Below, in pieces: positions 60,896-64,000 of a stretch of 64,000 nt of DNA. Where the stretch lies: NCBI RefSeq assembly GCF_900637055.1, contig NZ_LR134338.1:4801001-4865000 (forward strand). Direction: 5' to 3'. Each line of letters starts with the position of its first letter. The stretch's first letter is position 1. This DNA comes from Brevibacillus brevis (lineage in GTDB: Bacteria > Bacillota > Bacilli > Brevibacillales > Brevibacillaceae). The notes beneath the pieces were generated by a model. It had not been told where the DNA came from, made no database searches, and saw nothing but the letters and a program-made list of their open reading frames with translations. The position numbers were made by a program, and so were the translations under genes.

Positions 60896-61426
60896 CTATA
60901 CCCAAAACACAGGGTACGCACGTTTCTTATGCATGTTATTGACGAACAAAGCAATCAGCACAACCACTACTGCACCTATGAGTACCGGAGACAATAAAAA
61001 CTCCCACCCCCTGCCGTCCATGACAATGACGATCGGATTGGCACCTGCAGGAGGATGCGTCGTTTTCGTCACATGCATGACGACAATTGCAAGACCGACA
61101 CTAGCTGCTACGACCCACAGCTGCGATCCGCCTATTTGATAGAGCAGCACACCGACCAAGCTGGTGAAAAAATGCCCCCCAATGATATTACGCGGCTGAG
61201 ATAATGGCGAATCCCAGGCCACAAAAGCAAGCACACAGCTTGCTCCAAATGAAGCCATCAACCAGACAGCGGTGGTTAATTCCGTCAGCATGCCCAGTAC
61301 CCCTATCGTCACTAATCCGCCAAGACCTCCAATCAAAGCAACCGAGCCAGATATTTTCAAGGGCGTTCTGCTTCTCCCCCTCATTTTGGCTACAAATCCC
61401 TTAACACTCCATCCTTCGCTCATCAT
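60896..61426 (-). CDS. HPP family membrane protein
   Basis: A 176-residue membrane protein. AGGAGGTGG precedes ATG 61426, so the longer frame to 61453 is not used. It has four membrane segments and the family motif THPPAGANPI between the third and fourth. Some HPP members are linked to nitrite transport. It is divergent from the GntR gene and shares the intergenic operator-like motif. Confidence 0.9.
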   Translation of the reverse strand: MMSEGWSVKGFVAKMRGRSRTPLKISGSVALIGGLGGLVTIGVLGMLTELTTAVWLMASFGASCVLAFVAWDSPLSQPRNIIGGHFFTSLVGVLLYQIGGSQLWVVAASVGLAIVVMHVTKTTHPPAGANPIVIVMDGRGWEFLLSPVLIGAVVVVLIALFVNNMHKKRAYPVFWV

Positions 61427-61499
61427 AGCCACCTCCTGCTCCCATCGTAGCAAGTGACCACTCTGCTTTCTGTTAGCTATCTTACAAAAACATAAATAA

Positions 61500-61514
61500 T
61501 AGCTAGTTATCTAG
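61500..61514. promoter_or_regulatory. Operator-like motif between HPP and GntR genes
   Basis: Reads TAGATAACTAGCTA on the minus strand, 12 of 14 identical to the motif at 60779-60793. It lies between two divergent genes and is a candidate binding site for the GntR-type protein. Confidence 0.5.
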
Positions 61515-61561
61515 ATATTTAGTAAAATAAAACCAAACACCAAACTGTGAGGCGATAAATC

Positions 61562-62518
61562 ATGGCTCAATCACTTGTGCGGCTAAACGCGGACTTTCCA
61601 ATCCCGATCCATGTGCAAATCAAAGAACAATTGAAGCTTCTCATTGGCCTCGGCCACCTTCAACCGGGCGAAATGCTTCCACCTGCTGCCCAATTAGCCG
61701 ATCAGCTGCAAGTCAACCGCAACACCATCAATGCTGTATACACGCAGCTACGCGATGAAGGTCTCGTCCATATGCAAAAGGGTCGCGGTACTTCTATCGC
61801 TGACAAACCTGCGATTACAGCCTTTCGCATGCGCCAGCAATCGCTTTATGATCACGCCAAAACAATCATGACCGAAGCACAGCAGCTTCCGTTTTCGCTA
61901 GATGAGCTGATGCTCGCTTCCATTGCTTACGGACATTTGTTTCTTTCCCGGTCCAAAAAAGAAGCCCGATGGCTCTTGGTGGAATGTCACGAGCATGATC
62001 ATCCTTTTTATCGCAGGAAAATAGAAGAGATCATCGGTCAGCCCATTCAGGTTGCCTATCTTGAAAACCATTCAGATGTCCTCTCCGCCTTACAAGATGC
62101 AGACCAAATTGTCACCACCGTCAATCATGCAGATGAAGTAAAAGAATTAGCTGCTCGTTATCACAAGCCAGTCCTCATCATTGGAGCAAATGCCCAGACA
62201 AGCACGCTTCTGGAGATTGCTCGCCTGGAGGCAGGCCGTGCAGTTGGATTTGTTTGTCTCGGAAAGAAAGGCGGGGAATGGATGGCGGGCCGTGTCCAAG
62301 AGGCAGGTATCGAACAGATTCAACACATGACCGCAGGATTCACTGATGAACGGTCCTTGCATCAGATTATCCACGATTCTGACTTGCTCTATGCCTCCGC
62401 TGCGGTATATGATCAGCTCCTCGCGTTGGCTCCAGACAAAACACGGCTCTATCCCATGCTGTTGGAGCAAAGCAGCGAGGCCTTGCTAAAAGAAGCGAGC
62501 AACCTCCAAGCACCCTAA
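61562..62518 (+). CDS. GntR family transcriptional regulator
   Basis: A 318-residue protein. The N-terminal ~75 residues are a GntR winged helix of the YtrA type (PIHVQIKEQLKLLIGLGHLQPGE with the helix LQVNRNTINAVYTQL). The C-terminal ~230 residues do not fit the short YtrA end; they look like a periplasmic-binding-like or receptor domain (VLSALQDADQIVTTVNHADEV). The ligand is unknown. It is divergent from the HPP gene. Confidence 0.88.
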   Translation: MAQSLVRLNADFPIPIHVQIKEQLKLLIGLGHLQPGEMLPPAAQLADQLQVNRNTINAVYTQLRDEGLVHMQKGRGTSIADKPAITAFRMRQQSLYDHAKTIMTEAQQLPFSLDELMLASIAYGHLFLSRSKKEARWLLVECHEHDHPFYRRKIEEIIGQPIQVAYLENHSDVLSALQDADQIVTTVNHADEVKELAARYHKPVLIIGANAQTSTLLEIARLEAGRAVGFVCLGKKGGEWMAGRVQEAGIEQIQHMTAGFTDERSLHQIIHDSDLLYASAAVYDQLLALAPDKTRLYPMLLEQSSEALLKEASNLQAP

Positions 62519-62559
62519 CATTTACCTGTTACCATTTTGTAGGATTTATGTCGATAGTC

Positions 62560-62586
62560 TGTAACCAACGCCTCCACACTATCGTA
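62560..62586 (+). promoter_or_regulatory. ECF-sigma-like promoter
   Basis: TGTAAC at 62560-62565 and CGTA at 62583-62586 are 17 bases apart, close to the sigma-W/X/M pattern TGAAAC-N16/17-CGTA. It is 95 bases before the secreted protein gene. It is a weak call because the -35 box has one mismatch. Confidence 0.3.
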
Positions 62587-62680
62587 CATAATGAACGTGT
62601 AGCAAGGACAAGCACAAGATACAGCACACTACACATTTACATCATGATCAGTCAGCAAGACTGGGGAGGAGATTCATCAC

Positions 62681-63760
62681 ATGAAACACATGAAACACTT
62701 GAAACACTTGAACAAACTCGTAACAGGAACTGTGCTTACTTCCGTACTTTTCACTGGAGGTTATGCCATTACAGCAGATGCAAGCAACACAACTCCTACA
62801 ACAAAAGGCTTGCAAGAGATTACGAAAAAAACAGCAGACGTAACGGGTGACAAAACCGCAGACACAGTCGTTCTGTACGGAAAAAAAGAGAAAAACAGCC
62901 CATACGTTAAGGACCTCACTATCAAAGTAACAGATGGCAAAACGAAGAAATCTTTTAACATCGACGTGAAGGACAACGGCTACGAGCCGAAGCTCTCCGT
63001 ACAAGATTTCACTTACGATAAAAAAGGCGAGATCATGGTTACTGCAAGCACTGGCGGAAGCGGCGGCTACACAACCAATCACATCTACATCATTAAAGAT
63101 GGAAAAGCGAAAGAGCTCAGCCTGCCAGGTCTGGATAAAAACAAAGCAGGTGTAGTCGGAGCGGACTTCGTGGAGCTGAAACCAATCGATCTAAACAAAA
63201 ATGGTCTCTACGTGCTGGAAGGTACAGAGCGTCTGACTGGTGATTACAATGCAGATGTTCGCGGCTACCTCAAATCCAAATGGAAGTGGAACCAAACCAA
63301 ATGGGAATTGATGAGTGCCAACTTCGAACCAGCTGTAAAACCACTCGAAGTCTATCATGATACTTTCAAAAGCCAAGACTCTGCCTTTGCTTTTAAAGGT
63401 CCAAAATCTTGGAACGGCAACATCCTTGTTGAGGAAAAAACTGGCCCAAATGCAGACGAATACTTGCCAGAAGCAAAGAGTGTAACTAGCTTCATCTTCA
63501 ATGCAGACAAAGCAGAAGATCGTACACCTGTTGTGGTTATCACCGCGTTTGACCTGAATGACTGGAAAAAACTGAACAACCCGGACGAGCCGCCAGTCGG
63601 CGTCGAAATTGCACGTAACCAAGCAACCAACACGGTTTATGTAGCAAGCTTGCCACAAGACACAGTATTTGACCCAGCAAGCAAAGAAGGGAAAAAATTC
63701 ATCCCTCTGATGATGTCGCTGGACCAAGTAAAACAAGCGTTTACGCTGGTAAAACGATAA
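62681..63760 (+). CDS. Secreted protein of unknown function
   Basis: A 359-residue protein with a basic start (MKHMKHLKHLNK) and a signal peptide (LVTGTVLTSVLFTGGYAITADA). GGGGAGGAG precedes the ATG. The mature part has a VCBS-like stretch (DVTGDKTADTVVLYG) that may fold as one blade of a propeller, then a beta-rich region. It contains almost no Cys. I do not recognise a family. It is exported and possibly cell-wall associated. Confidence 0.8.
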   Translation: MKHMKHLKHLNKLVTGTVLTSVLFTGGYAITADASNTTPTTKGLQEITKKTADVTGDKTADTVVLYGKKEKNSPYVKDLTIKVTDGKTKKSFNIDVKDNGYEPKLSVQDFTYDKKGEIMVTASTGGSGGYTTNHIYIIKDGKAKELSLPGLDKNKAGVVGADFVELKPIDLNKNGLYVLEGTERLTGDYNADVRGYLKSKWKWNQTKWELMSANFEPAVKPLEVYHDTFKSQDSAFAFKGPKSWNGNILVEEKTGPNADEYLPEAKSVTSFIFNADKAEDRTPVVVITAFDLNDWKKLNNPDEPPVGVEIARNQATNTVYVASLPQDTVFDPASKEGKKFIPLMMSLDQVKQAFTLVKR

Positions 63761-63779
63761 TCAATCCGCATCTCTCCAC

Positions 63780-63818
63780 GAAAAGTCCCTTTGCCTCTCT
63801 CATAGGCTAGGGGCTTTT
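63780..63818 (+). terminator. Terminator of the secreted protein gene
   Basis: AAAAG-CCCT-GCC and GGC-AGGG-CTTTTT form a stem with T run on the plus strand. It overlaps the 3' end of the minus-strand VOC gene. Confidence 0.7.
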
Positions 63819-64000
63819 TCCAGCTTCGCAAGTCTTCTTTGCTTCTCCGCTTTTTCAGCCGCATCCAGGTACTCGAACAATCCAAGACGATTCCCCCATG
63901 GATCGGCAAACGTCCCCCATTTGACCGGTACCTCTTCCCGTTGGAAAATTTCAAACGGTTCAATTTGCAGTTCGTTGATCAGTCTTTCTCTTTCCGTCTC
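63800..64000 (-). CDS. VOC (glyoxalase-like) family protein, C-terminal part
   Basis: The minus-strand frame is open from base 64000 to the TGA at 63802-63800 and encodes 66 residues. FADPWGNRLGLFEYL is the end of a glyoxalase/bleomycin-resistance-type domain, where the Glu is a metal ligand. A Lys/Glu-rich tail follows. The N-terminal part lies outside the window, so the specific function cannot be given. Confidence 0.85.
   Translation of the reverse strand, partial: ETERERLINELQIEPFEIFQREEVPVKWGTFADPWGNRLGLFEYLDAAEKAEKQRRLAKLEKAPSL

Overview
The window comes from an endospore-forming, Gram-positive firmicute of moderate GC content. It looks most like Brevibacillus or a close relative in the Paenibacillaceae. 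This rests on the YheC/YheD-type spore-coat ATP-grasp genes, a sporulation-type histidine kinase, strong AGGAGG ribosome sites, a tryptophan T-box, and PerR and Fur operators of Bacillus type. The genus is an inference. No rRNA, tRNA, CRISPR array, transposase or prophage was seen.

Layout. 1-4866: four tandem YheC/YheD paralogues, the first cut by the window edge. 5245-6051: a low-complexity repeat protein. 6107-19507: a long minus-strand run that looks like a complete exopolysaccharide locus: membrane-anchored glycosidase, HEAT-repeat membrane protein, processive family 2 glycosyltransferase, degenerate-GGDEF/REC protein, UDP-N-acetylhexosamine 6-dehydrogenase, GlmS, a small protein, a GlmU lacking its acetyltransferase part, and two GH18-like proteins. 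20013-22830: redox genes; three of them (flavoprotein reductase, glutaredoxin-like protein, peroxiredoxin) sit behind a PerR box. 23334-27664: NhaC antiporter, GAF-GGDEF protein, DUF3870 protein and PAS sensor kinase. 27792-33881: an amino-sugar or muropeptide operon (RpiR regulator, serine hydrolase, sugar ABC importer, BadF-type kinase). 34092-35918: MTA/SAH deaminase and TspO. 35965-37487: three tandem copies of a ~0.5 kb non-coding element with two long hairpins per copy. 37557-39444: UPF0173 hydrolase, Sm-like protein, MerR-DUF3967 protein. 39753-43551: Fur-controlled heme-type ABC importer with a HugZ-like gene and a DinB-fold gene. 43634-46093: two M20 amidohydrolases. 46231-47782: methyltransferase remnant, HEAT-like protein, APH(9)-like kinase. 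47920-49506: thermolysin-type protease. 49664-52172: three regulatory or membrane genes. 52285-53675: T-box and trpS. 53735-59224: a giant secreted nuclease-like protein. 59397-60077: preQ1-riboswitch-controlled yhhQ. 60153-62518: Crp/Fnr regulator, HPP membrane protein and GntR regulator sharing an operator-like motif. 62681-64000: a secreted protein and a truncated VOC protein.

How the genes fit together. The polysaccharide locus carries its own precursor supply. GlmS plus the truncated GlmU would feed UDP-GlcNAc, the dehydrogenase would oxidise it to the uronic acid, the glycosyltransferase would polymerise and export, and the glycosidases would trim. The REC/degenerate-GGDEF protein is the likely control point. 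This is the strongest candidate for an undescribed system here. The tandem hairpin elements are the strongest non-coding oddity.
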